Shown: in pieces, positions 24,667 through 34,220 of the stretch | Layout: every line of letters begins with the position of its first letter | Position numbering within the stretch: the first letter of the stretch is position 1 | Origin: Epiperipatus broadwayi | Lineage: Eukaryota > Onychophora > Udeonychophora > Euonychophora > Peripatidae | Direction of reading: 5' to 3' | DNA length: 64,000 bases | NCBI GenBank assembly: GCA_028023455.1 | Contig: JAQFVV010000443.1 | Coordinates: 498,001 to 562,000 of the forward strand | Made by a program: the position numbers and the translations under genes | The notes under the pieces: generated by a model | What the model was told of the DNA's origin: nothing | Databases searched by the model: none | Seen by the model: only the letters and a program-made list of their open reading frames with translations

Positions 24667-24756
24667 TTCATATGTCGAATGCGTTGATTGGGGAGCGAAC
24701 CCAGGCCAGCTGCTTGGAAGGCAGCTTTGCTGACTGCTAGGCCACCAACACATGAC
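24667..24756 (-). mobile_element. tRNA-Gly-derived SINE, copy B
   Basis: The minus strand reads TGTTGGTGGCCTAGCAGTCA, an anticodon arm AGCTGC-CTTCCAA-GCAGCT with UCC at positions 34-36, GGGTTCGCTCCCC, then ACGCATTCGACATATGA plus A-run. The perfect direct repeat GTGATTTTATTT (24655-24666 and 24757-24768) is the TSD. This copy best preserves the ancestral tRNA-Gly(UCC) anticodon loop. Confidence 0.85.
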
Positions 24757-24889
24757 GTGATTTTATTTAATTAATTAATCCATAAACCTCTAGCTCTGAA
24801 CTTGGCTTTCTATCTTTTCGTTAAGTTGCATAGGTGACTTTATTATTCTCAACAACTTACAATAATGTCATTACAAATGCTTTTTATTA

Positions 24890-25175
24890 CACTACTAGCT
24901 TTGAGAGTGTATAAAATCAAATTCGTAACTGGGATAAAGTTTCTGAATCCAAGAGTTATTAACTGTAACTGATTGATCATGATAATGCAGTTTAGTGGAG
25001 ATACAACTTTCATGACAATTAGTTCCAAGATTTTCATGCTCAGCACAAAATACATATATTGAGATATTATTTATCTTTTTCACATGTATGTAGTTGTGTG
25101 TATCAGTTGTATGCAATGGAGATAATGACTAAAGGAAGCTTGAAAGTCTGGGTTCAAATCCTCTCTAATTAAATA
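24890..25175. repeat. inverted-repeat/SINE-like element, copy 2 of 3
   Basis: Its right part (about 25030-25170) matches the arms of copies 1 and 3: ACATGTATGTAGTTGTG, ATCAGTTGTATG, then GGAAGCTTGAAAGTCTGGGT followed by TCAAATCC. The left part (24890-25020) is not the mirror of the right, so this copy is not palindromic. It may show the unit from which the palindromic copies formed. Confidence 0.5.
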
Positions 25176-25833
25176 ATAGAAGTTGTATTTCTCTAACGAT
25201 TTAATTAAATTCTTTTAATAAGCTAATAAAATAAAATGAGTTTTTAAACCGAAAATGAAAAAATACAATACTTATACAATGTTATTAAGGTTAAATTTAT
25301 TGTTGCACACAATTTTTGTATAAAATGATATCGTATCTAAATGATAATATTAATTTCCAATTATTTTAATTTTATATTTTTTAATAATGGTAGAAAAAGT
25401 CAATGGATAGTGATATCATAATGTTGTGGTCTATTCTGGTAAAATTTATAATTAAAAGTATTATTTTAAAATAATCTATTACATTATCACAAAAATATTT
25501 AAAAAAAATATATATTAGAGAAAATCTTGAAAAATAATAAAAATAGAAAACAAAATTAAAAAAATATTTTTATTATAATTATAATTCCATTATTCAACTG
25601 CTGTAACATTGTCATGAAATTGATTTTTTTCCTTTGCATCATAGACTTCAGAATAATGTCATCCTGAAAAAAGTAAAGATACCACTATTTCAATTTTTTT
25701 TAATATTTACATATTTTTAATTATTTACTTCAAAATAATAAAAGTAATTATAAATACCAGTATATGTAATGTGATTACATTTTTTTAAAAAAGTTATATA
25801 TATAATCAAAATACTCTGGAATATATTCTACAG

Positions 25834-26327
25834 CAGGGATAGGCAATTGTTTTGGCTTGGGGGCCACAAGAGGTTGGTAGAGGGCCACATTGGGAACCAC
25901 TTTGTGGAAGCAAAAGTTAGTGGAGAGCCGCACCTTTTTTCATGACACAATAGACACACTGCTTTATTTCCTGTATTACCAAAGAAATATTTATTTGTCC
26001 ATTCTTCATTAAACACATGACATTCATAACTGATTTTACATTTTTTTGGAGGGTTCATGGTTTTATTAAAGTTGGAAATGTGTATATTTGCTAATGTAAA
26101 GACAAAATTGAAATAACCAGATCAACTAGAAAAGCACTGCACATCGAATCTACATTGCACATGTATATTGACATGGCCATCCTAGTGGAAAATAAGAGAT
26201 GAATCTTCGGTTGCATTGGTGAAGGAAATCTGAGTTCAAGGCAGATTTTTCTGATTGTCTTGGCAGGCCACACAAAAACTCTTAGCGGGTTGCATATGGC
26301 CCTCAGGCTGCTATTTGCCCACCCCTG
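25834..26327. mobile_element. 494-bp non-autonomous hAT element with TSD
   Basis: Termini are CAGGGATAGGCAATTG at the left and CAGGGGTGGGCAAATAG on the opposite strand at the right, a typical hAT inverted repeat of the 'CAGGGGTGGGCAAA' class. Subterminal GGGGGCCAC and GGCC motifs follow. Flanking 8-mers TTCTACAG (25826-25833) and CTCTACAG (26328-26335) match at 7 of 8 positions, the hAT duplication length. Two short minus-strand ORFs inside show no transposase motif; it is probably an internally deleted or MITE-like derivative. Confidence 0.85.
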
Positions 26328-26335
26328 CTCTACAG

Positions 26336-27049
26336 TATTCAATATGCAAAAACAAAAATCAATAATAGCTATTTTGATTATTAAATTCATTTTATCTGAT
26401 TTTATATATATATATAAATAAGCATTACGATTTTAAACAGAATATTTTCATGTTAAACCATCATCAGCATTTGCTAATTTCTGAAAATATTTTTTGAAAC
26501 TTTATTATTCTTTAATAATGTACTACTATGTCTGTATTATGTAGTTACCTATTCACAAACTCAAAAATATTTAATTATGCTTTAAAATATTTGTGATATT
26601 ACTAATTCTCTTTTTATAAATGCACATATACTTAAGTGTATATTTATATTTTAAGATTTTTACCTGACATTTAATTAAATTACTTGGAAATTCAGAGTAT
26701 TAACACACATTCTTAATGGAAATTTGCTAATGCTTACCAGTTTCTTAAGTTTTTCAACATAATTTATTCTTGAATTCTAATACTTATATGCTACATTATG
26801 CATTTCAAATAGCTTTTTGTATTACTAAAATGTATGTTTCTGTTTATACATATTGACTATTAAAAATCATGAGCAGATATTTAAGAGTAAAATAGAAATA
26901 TTAATAAAGGAATATATATATAGAAAATAATTAAAAATATTAGGTAATAAATATATATATAAAATAAAGTGGAAAGGTTATAGTAATGTATTAAAGAGTA
27001 AATGTGAAATGATAGATAAGATAAAATAAAATTAAAAAATAAGAATAAA
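26336..27049. other. A+T-rich DNA, nothing recognised
   Basis: TA-rich tracts and A-rich sequence with no supported ORF. The A/G-biased composition towards the right end grades into the tandem repeat before the ribozyme. Confidence 0.5.
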
Positions 27050-27199
27050 ATGAAAGTAAAAATAAATAAAGATTAATAAGAAAATATAAGTAAGAAAATA
27101 AAAGAAGCAAAGGTATAAAATTAAATGAAAGTAAAAATAAATAAAGATTAATAAGAAAATATAAGTAAGAAAATAAGAGAAGCAAAGGTATAGAGTGAA
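27050..27199 (+). repeat. two 75-bp tandem repeats upstream of a hammerhead
   Basis: Units start at 27050 and 27125 with ATGAAAGTAAAAATAAATAA and run to AAGCAAAGGTAT. They are almost identical, so the duplication is recent. They lie about 90 bp before the hammerhead ribozyme. This may be part of a PLE terminal repeat or a retrozyme-like element. Confidence 0.8.
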
Positions 27200-27290
27200 A
27201 GTTAGATATGATAATGAATAGTAATATAAACTATGTATATTAATATGTATATAAAATAATAGTTATATGATTATATGTTTAAATGTTGTA

Positions 27291-27328
27291 GCTCTGATGA
27301 AGACTGCAGGATAGTCGAAACTGTAAGC
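27291..27328 (+). ncRNA. type I hammerhead ribozyme, PLE-associated type
   Basis: All conserved core boxes are present in order. Helix I GCT (27291-27293) pairs with AGC (27326-27328). Catalytic CTGATGA is at 27294-27300. Helix II is GACT (27302-27305) with AGTC (27313-27316) around loop GCAGGAT. GAAA is at 27317-27320, followed by CTGTA with the predicted cleavage after GUA (A at 27325). Helix III is minimal: ACTGT can pair with a second copy of itself with one T-T mismatch, which fits hammerheads that cleave as dimers. PLEs and retrozymes are known to carry such minimal type I hammerheads. The same helix II and similar loop occur in the PLE at 6545-6563. No PLE coding sequence is adjacent. 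Confidence 0.85.
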
Positions 27329-27329
27329 A

Positions 27330-28323
27330 AAATGAAGGAATTATAAAAAAAGAGTGCATTAAAGTATATAAAAGGAGATGATAAAACATTTTTAATATAT
27401 ATGAATATATGAAGAGAAATGTAAAAAAAGTAAAGAAGAAAATATAAGAATATTTAACATTTTCAGCAAAAATCTTATTTGAATTACTAGGTTGATTTGT
27501 CTAATACCTGGGAAGTCATTGTTTAACAGTTTATCATGCCAATATTCATAATTTATTTTGAAAGATCTGAAATTATTTCATCCATACTTGAAGTTGAAAT
27601 ATGGAGCAGAATTCATTGTTTTATGTTTATTTTTAATAACTAAAAAACTTTTAAGTAGCTTTATATTTTTTAAATAGCTAACGATCTAATAATTCTGGTT
27701 GTATTTTTAACTGCATCTAAAACAATATTGCCGATATCAAGAAAGGCATTCAGTAATTTAAAAAAAAGCCTTTATTTCAATGGCAAGTTGAAAACTATGA
27801 TTCAATTAAACTATGCTAAAAATTTATTCATAAAAATATTTTAGATTATGTCAGGCTGAAATGGAAAATGAATTTATTTTCTTATTATGCTTAAATTATT
27901 TTCAATAGTATTAAAAATTTAAATAAACCTGATTGAAAGAAAAAGAAATATCAATCATTTTTAAATTTAAAGTCAATTTACTTACTTTATGAAGAAGTTA
28001 CTTTTTTAAAAAGTAATATCAAACTTTGTTGACCATTATTATAACTTTATCTTCTATATTATATAAAATGTTTTATGTTTATTTAATTGTTAATACAATG
28101 CCATCATTAATTCTTTTGTAGAACACTTAGTTCAAATACATATTCAGTTTTTAAATTGCTTCATATCTTCTTTTTCCCCCCAATTTCTAAGATATTTATA
28201 TCATATTTTTATTTAATCTGGGACTTCTATTTTTCATAATATTATTGCTCCTATCAAAGAGTTCTTTATTATTTAGATTTTATTTTTGTCTTTTTAATTA
28301 TCTTTTGCAGAAAAATAAAATCT
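27330..28323. other. A+T-rich DNA, nothing recognised
   Basis: The first 100 bp after the ribozyme are A/G-rich and could be the rest of the ribozyme-bearing element. Beyond that no ORF, second ribozyme or TE terminus was found. Confidence 0.5.
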
Positions 28324-28420
28324 TGTCAAGCGTTGGTGGCCGAGTGATAAGCACAGCTGCCCTAAAAGCAGTTGTCCCGGGGTTTGCTTCCCGGTCGACG
28401 CTTTGACACATAAAAAAAAA
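28324..28420 (+). mobile_element. tRNA-Gly-derived SINE, copy C
   Basis: The head 28331-28400 still folds as a cloverleaf. The acceptor GCGTTGG pairs with TCGACGC (two G-T wobbles). The anticodon stem AGCTGC/GCAGTT encloses the 7-nt loop CCTAAAA, and the T-arm CCGGG/CCCGG encloses GTTTGCTT. The conserved tail TTTGACACAT and poly(A) follow. TGTCAA before the head and TTTGACA after it extend the acceptor stem. AAAATCT-type flanks are compatible with a TSD but overlap the A-tail. This is the only plus-strand copy. Confidence 0.85.
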
Positions 28421-29278
28421 TCTTTTTTTTTTCAATTAAAATTTTATTTATTTATTTTTGTTTCAATTTTAAAATTAAAATCAGTTTTATTTTGAACTCT
28501 TATTTTTTATATAATTGCAATGTTTACCCAAATCAACAACTATAATTTTTATTAACTAAATGTCTATGCAATAAGTAAGCTATTTTTTATAAGTTTTCTA
28601 CATCTTTTGTTTTCACTTAATATTAATTTATAATTGCATAATATAGTGAATGATTTATTTAATTACTGATTTCCTTAAAAACTATTGCTGGTGGTAATCA
28701 AGCATTAATTATTAATTAGTAATGGTAATTTTAATTATGACATCTCTTATTACTATAATCAAAACATTCTACATAAAGTAGGATCTTAAGAGCCATTAAC
28801 ATATTGGCTTTTTTTTTGTTATTGTGATTTTTTTCTAATATTTGCAGCCAGGTGTTTAAAACTGATTGTCAAAACAGGTGAAAAGTTAACCTTTTCATAG
28901 CAACTTTTTTTATAATCTAAAAGTGGCATTGGTGATTAAAATCATTAGTTATGCTAATACTCTTACAACATTTGAATAGTTTTTATGCTCATAGTTATAT
29001 TGCATTTTTATTGTTAATAGTATATTATAGATTTCATTTTTAGTATTAGATGGCAGAAGTTATAAATAAAAAATAAAACTTTATAGTTCAAAGATTGAAT
29101 TGCAGTACTCAATGGCACAAAATAGTGGCATTTGCTTACATTTCATTTCTCAAGCAGCAAAGATCATAAAAGTAATTTTATTTTTCGGGATTTTGTCACT
29201 AATTTGAAAGATGTTTTTATCCAATAAATACAAATTATATATAATTTTATAATTATATGATTTTTATAGATTTTTAAA

Positions 29279-29365
29279 TTTCCATTCATGGGAATTGAAC
29301 CTAGACTCTTAGATTTTTGAATATTGAATTTTAAGGTAATGCTGTAACCAACTGAGCCATCCTGC
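29279..29365 (-). repeat. tRNA-like SINE head, second family
   Basis: The minus strand reads GGATGGCTCAGTTGGTTACA (A box) and GTCTAGGTTCAATTCCC (B box) about 45 nt later, the layout of a tRNA-derived Pol III promoter. It differs from the tRNA-Gly family. It directly abuts the 3' end of the PLE at 29400, so it may have been inserted there. Confidence 0.5.
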
Positions 29366-30329
29366 AAAAGGCAACACCCAATAGAAAATTCATATACTTA
29401 TCCATGAGGTTCATCCTGATTTCTCTACTTTTTCATAAGGGCAAAGTTGATTAGTGGTTTTTGTACATTATGCATAGACACATTAGGTTGACTTATGGGG
29501 TTATCCACCATGGTTATGTGAACAGCTGCCTTGAATTTTCTTTTTTGAGCCTTTTCCTCTCAATCCAATATTTTTGTATTTTTCCAATTGAACATATGTT
29601 CATTGGTACATACATGGTCTGCTATTTTAGACACATTTGTTTTCTCTCTTCTATTCATCTGTTTGTGCTCTTGTAATCACTTTTCAATGAGGCTATTGGT
29701 CTCACCAATATACATTTCCCCACATTCACATGATATTTCATAGATGCAGTTTTGGTTTTCAGTAATTCAACTTTAGGCTTTGTAGATAGTGTGGTATGGC
29801 TCTAGAAAGCTGTTCTGAAGCTATACTGATTGTAGATTTTTTTAAATTTGTCTGCTATTTTTGGTAAATATGGAGAACTATAGTACCAATAATTGTTGTT
29901 TTTAATGGTTTTTTTATGTTGTCTATTTAAGGTTTTCGTAATAACAGCTGATGGATAATCATTTTTATAAGTTTGTTCTGTATTGATCTTTTCTTTTTCC
30001 AAATTGCTGGTTTCTGAATAAACTTCTTTTACTCTGTTCCATAGTGATAATACAACTCTGTGTTTTGTGTTTCTGGTGTGGTTGGATAAATGAATATTTT
30101 CCTATATGTGTGGGTTTTCTGTAACCTGTAATGTTGATATTTCCATGAGGAAGTCTTGTCATAAGAACATCTAAGAAAGCCAATTTGTATTTTTTTTCTA
30201 ATTCTATTGTGAATTTAATTGAAGAGGATATGTTGTTGATATGTTTTCAGCAAGTTTGTAGAAATTCTTCACCAAGCCATTGTACCATCTACAAATAGAT
30301 GGTCCAAATATATTGACATTTAAGATATT

Positions 30330-31745
30330 TAAAAGTAAATTTAAAGATCTTATTAAAAGATGCAATTTTAATTTTTTTAAAAAAAAAAAAAATGTACAAT
30401 GAGAGTTGATTTTTTTTGGTTCAAATTATTTAGCCATAGTTTAATAAAAGTTGAAATTGGAAAGAATAAAAGAAAGGCATAAAGATTACTAATCCAGATA
30501 AACAAAAAGAATTCCAAAAGTTCAAAGATTATGATCAAGAATACCTTTAGGATATTGATTAAAGATGGTGGAAATAATTTACTAAAAAAAGAACTTTGTA
30601 CCAGAAAAAAAATATAAATGTATAAGGTTATAAACCTAAGCATCATTATAATAATAACATGCGCTGAAGTTTCAAAACTCACTCGAGATATAAAAAGAAG
30701 AGGACAACTTCAATCTAGATCTTTTTTCTTGTTTTCTGGTTATGTGTTCTTAGAGTTGGAAGTTTCTGTGAGAGTGACCTGTTGCAGTGAAATGGGTCTG
30801 CACAGAAACACTACTCACTTGCTGAATGGGGTCATCATGCAAGAATAAAAACGAAGCCTTGTGAACACTGTCTTTTGCAGTGAAGAGATCATCACAACTG
30901 AGCTTCTTGCTCCAGCTTTGGAACAGACCAGACATGTGGAGATGCTGGCAGGAGAGATCAATTAAATGTCAAGGAACATGGATCCCAAAGGAAGATGAAT
31001 ATATTATAAGAACTGATACGAGCTTACCGGTAAGTTAAGATTATTTACTCCCAATTTGTGACTTTAATTATTGGCCAAATTAATGTTAACCATGAATGAT
31101 AATACCAATAGTGATTGATTTTCAGTGTTTAAAGGAACTAGCTAGAAGAATTTAAATGGAACAAGAACTTTTCATCTGATTAATAACATTTGGATAGTGT
31201 ATGTTTCTCTTTTCCAATTTTTTCTTTACTAATTCTTGTAAAAATATTTTATAAATAGATTTAAATAAAATATTTAGTATTAATTTAGCACTCTCTTTGT
31301 ACATTCTTAATTTGAATATTAGATGTTGTAAATGTTAGTTTATTAATATTTAATTAAAGAAATTATCTTTGCCATTCTATTTAATAGTTATTAACTAAGC
31401 CCCAAGTGTAATATTCTCTGAAAAATAACTAAGTTGTGGGGAATCATAATCCCGATCTTTAAAATTATTTTCTTCTAAATTTACGATGTGCGATGCGATG
31501 GATTTCAGTGGATTCTTGTATGAATCCTGGTGCCCTTGATAAAACAAATAAAAAAAGCTGATTCCATCAGCAGCGTAAGTCACAATAATTAGTAGGCCAT
31601 TTAATCAGGAAATATAGCTATGTTTTTAGAAATATAAACAAAATATTTATATTTTCTATCTTCATAGCTTGATTAACTTTCATTTCACAGTGTGTAAAAA
31701 AAAGGCCCACCAGAAATGACTAAAACATGAAAAACATTACAGTCA
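30330..31745. other. 1.4-kb segment interrupting the PLE
   Basis: Lies between the HADDTFVI motif and the HINNIS block of the PLE. It is partly G+C-richer (30640-31040) and contains a splice-bounded open stretch (30881-31029). A second YxDD-like string, LFVDGTMAW, occurs on the PLE side at about 30290. The two PLE parts may therefore derive from different copies, and the spacer need not be a simple insertion. No terminal inverted repeats or TSD were recognised. The 101-codon minus ORF at 30377-30682 is hydrophobic A+T-rich filler. Confidence 0.4.
30881..31029 (+). CDS. orphan exon-like segment, product unknown
   Basis: An acceptor TCTTTTGCAG ending at 30880 and a donor G|GTAAGT at 31030 bound 149 nt. 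The frame starting at 30883 is fully open for 49 codons, unlike the two other frames. The peptide (KRSSQLSFLLQLWNRPDMW, then RCWQERSIKCQGTWIPKED) is Trp/Cys/Arg-rich and does not look like random A+T-rich translation. I do not recognise it. The W-R-C..SI...GTW pattern faintly recalls the N-terminus of Merlin/IS1016 transposases, but this is speculation. It sits inside the PLE spacer, so capture by a transposon is possible. Confidence 0.3.
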
Positions 31746-32101
31746 TATAACAAATGTATCATCAGCATGGTGAAGCCAAACTTTAAGTGGATATGGAGTA
31801 GTCTTTATGGTTGTGGTTACCAGCTCCTCCATGCAAATGTTGCTAGTCAGAGGTGACAGTGGTGAGCCCATAGCCATTCTTTAATTTTGTTGGAAGAATT
31901 GTGTGTTGTATTGAAAGTAGGTTCTTGTAATGCAGAATGTTAAAACTTCCATTATACTTTCAATAGGAAGAGTTGTTCGGGTTTGTAAGTTATTATCACT
32001 ATTTAGTCTTTTCCTTACAATAGATGATGCTTCTTCACATGGTAAATTTGTGAACAAACTTTCTACATCAAAGCTTACTAGTATGTCAGTTCTTTCAATT
32101 A

Positions 32102-32323
32102 TCATGTTCTTGATTAATTCTACAATATGTCTAGAATCCCTGACAAAGAACTGGGTCTTATATACCAAAGGACTAAGAACTTTGAGAAGGATAAATTTTG
32201 GCAATGTAATGTCATGTTCTTGATTAATTCTACAAAGTGTCTATAATCCCTGACAAAGTACTGGGTCTTGCATGCCAAAGGACTAAGGACTTTGAAAAAA
32301 TATCTTGACAAATTTTGACAATG
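32102..32323 (-). repeat. 110-bp tandem duplication inside the PLE
   Basis: Units starting at 32102 and 32212 both begin TCATGTTCTTGATTAATTCT and repeat the same reverse transcriptase segment. On the minus strand, VLSPLACKTQYFVRD and VLSPLVYKTQFFVRD are the duplicated peptides. The two units differ at about 10 percent of sites. The duplication breaks the PLE frame. Confidence 0.85.
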
Positions 32324-32742
32324 TGAATTTCTTGAACTAAAAATAGGTCTTAATGAAACATGATATGTATCGATTTTAGGTTGACCATAATAAAGATGAG
32401 GAATTTTACCTAATATATGATGTTAGTTTACTTTTTTCTGAATCACTACTTTGCAATGCTTTCTGAGTAATGTTTGTAACTTTGTTTCTGTATTTGCTAT
32501 CAAATTTTTTGCCACTTTTCTGTATTGGTCTGCTGTGAGAAATTCTTGTATTTTGTAGGCATAATCAGTTGTATTTATTACAACTGTGGAATTGCCTTTG
32601 CCAATTGGGAGAATGATTATAGATTTGTCTATTTTGAGAGATTTAATTGCTTTTTTCTCATCACAGGATATGTTTGACTTCAATTTTTGTTGTGAAAAGA
32701 GAAGAATAATATCTCTCAAAACATTGTGCATATACTAACCTG

Positions 32743-32857
32743 TGTGGTAATACTAACAGTTTAATGTACTTTGAAAATTTAAATAAAGTTAAATTTTCCT
32801 AAAGACATTCAATACTTAATATTAGATGATGGGAATAGTTCAATATATAAATACAAA
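32743..32857 (-). repeat. PLE 5' flank related to the repeat at 34661-34775
   Basis: Just upstream of the PLE (on its minus strand) the sequence AATACTAACAGTTTAATGTA ... ATGGGAATAGTTCAATATA, read on the plus strand, matches the reverse complement of 34661-34775 at roughly three of four bases. It may be the PLE 5' UTR or pseudo-LTR, with a second fragment in opposite orientation 2 kb away. Confidence 0.55.
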
Positions 32858-33295
32858 TTTACAATTGGTTTACAAGAAAACTACTGATCAATATCATGAT
32901 AGGTGGGCTGAAGACTTTGGACTTCTTTGGATTTTTTTAAAGCTATCGATATATATTTCAGTTCCATTTTCTGCTATCAAAATAAATGCAAATCCAGTAA
33001 AATAGTGCTATGGGTAACTGCTAAAGAGCAAAGTAAAGCCAAAGTAATGTGAAGTGTGAGCGTCTTTTCAGGATTAAGTTTAGGATTTTATTTTAAAATA
33101 ATAAATTTCATTAAAAAATCCTGGTGCAAATTTGTTCTTTAATGCTCAGGTTAGTTTATATGTTTCCAATTTTTGTTAAACAGCATAATTAATCAAAATT
33201 TATTGTTTGCATACATTTTTTAAATGATTTTAATATATGAATTTTTTCTACAGTACAGGCTTTTTTATACCTGCACTCCAATATGTAATATATAG

Positions 33296-33572
33296 GGGGT
33301 TTGAACTCAGAATTTCACAAGACCCTCAACAATATCTTGTACTGCTGACACACTTGATCACACACATGTCAAAAAGGTAAACCATTACCAATATATGTAT
33401 TTCATGCTAAAACAGCATTCGTTAGCTGGACCAACTGACAAATGCTGTTTTAGCATGAAGTACGCATATTGGTGATTGTTTATCTTTTCGACATGTGTGT
33501 GATCAAGTGTGTCAGCAGTATGAGATAGCGTGGATAGTTGAGAGTCATGTGAAAGTCTGAGTTTAAATGATT
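33296..33572. repeat. near-perfect 275-bp palindrome, copy 3 of the inverted-repeat family
   Basis: Arms meet at about 33430 with a very short loop (GCTGGACCAACTGAC). ACACTTGATCACACACATGT on the left mirrors ACATGTGTGTGATCAAGTGT on the right, and GCTAAAACAGCATTCGT mirrors ATGCTGTTTTAGCATG. The ends again carry TTTGAACTCAGA and TCTGAGTTTAAA. This copy is the most symmetrical, so the arms have either been homogenised or formed recently. Confidence 0.85.
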
Positions 33573-33879
33573 TTAAATAATTTAAATTTATCATTGAGGG
33601 GCATAATTAACATAGATGATTTAATAATTTACAAAGTGCATACAATACACAGTTTGCAAAGTTATAAAACGAAAATAATCAATAATTTAGTTATGGTTTA
33701 GCACTTTCCAGGTTCTCTACTTCATAATCATAGCCATATTGGAAACTGTGAAATTGATTATCTTAGACATAAGATATGCAAATTAAATGCAAATGAGTCA
33801 GGTTGTTTGTCTTTTGGACATGTCAAAGCAGGTGTCACATCTGTTTATTTCATTGATATTGCCGTTGATAAAATACACC

Positions 33880-34041
33880 TCTTTTAATGATCAAAGAATA
33901 ATTAAGGAAGTAATATTGATAAATAGATTCAAAGATAATATAATAAGCAGACAAGCAGCAAATACCGACACATACATAGCTCATGAAAAATCACGTGATA
34001 TTAAACTTTCATATTACTTTACAGTTGATAAAGATTACTAA
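33880..34041 (+). pseudogene. PLE C-terminal tail fragment
   Basis: The end of an open frame reads IIKEVILINRFKDNIISRQA followed by ANTDTYI. It aligns with the tail of the PLE at 6425-6511 (IKEAMLIYKYKQDLINRQAA). The ORF continues 23 codons further to a stop at 34041. The preceding 170 bp have no clear GIY-YIG motif. It is probably the 3' end of another PLE copy on the plus strand. Confidence 0.5.
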
Positions 34042-34220
34042 TCAAAAGCGCTACTGATTAATTAAGATATTTTTTTTTTACCATTAAAATTATTTGGAAC
34101 TTACATATAGTATATGTATAACTTGTATTTATCGTTTATATATATATTAAAATGATTTTCATCGAATGCACATATAAATGAAATGTTATATATTTTTATA
34201 CTACAAATTATACAAATGGA

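Larger units (their letters stand above)
29400..32740 (-). pseudogene. Penelope-like element, disrupted
   Basis: Minus strand. The N-terminal part (32731-32423) has ALK-type SLKIDKSIIILPIGKGNSTV, the PLE block 'LkkD..i.ilpaDKGnatVV'. Next come LSPLACKTQYFVRD, SFDVESLFTNLP and MAMGSPLSPLTSNI (about 31870), and HADDTFVI, the catalytic motif (about 31765). A 1.4-kb spacer interrupts, then the copy resumes with HINNISSSIKFTIE, LAFLDVLMTRLPHGNINITG and YRKPTHIGKY (about 30120), then CIYEISCECGEMYIGE (about 29720), the GIY-YIG nuclease. The order is canonical for PLEs, which are telomerase-related reverse transcriptases with a C-terminal endonuclease. Stops, frameshifts and a 110-bp internal duplication make it dead. 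Confidence 0.9.

Noticed and set aside
25828-26390. Two minus-strand ORFs (76 and 99 codons) as genes
   Set aside because: They lie inside a TSD-bounded hAT derivative and show no transposase motif or codon signature.
26991-27185. Minus-strand Leu/Phe/Tyr-rich ORF with an internal peptide repeat
   Set aside because: The peptide repeat is only the translation of the 75-bp DNA tandem repeat, on the strand opposite to the ribozyme. The composition is that of A/G-rich low-complexity DNA.
28331-28400. A functional tRNA gene
   Set aside because: The cloverleaf is embedded in a repeat with a conserved tail and poly(A). Four relatives in the window have TSDs, and the T-loop and position 33 depart from tRNA consensus. 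It is a SINE copy.
30377-30682. 101-codon hydrophobic minus-strand ORF resembling a membrane protein
   Set aside because: Phe/Ile/Leu runs arise from poly(A)/A+T-rich sequence. There is no start context, no conserved motif, and it lies in PLE spacer debris.
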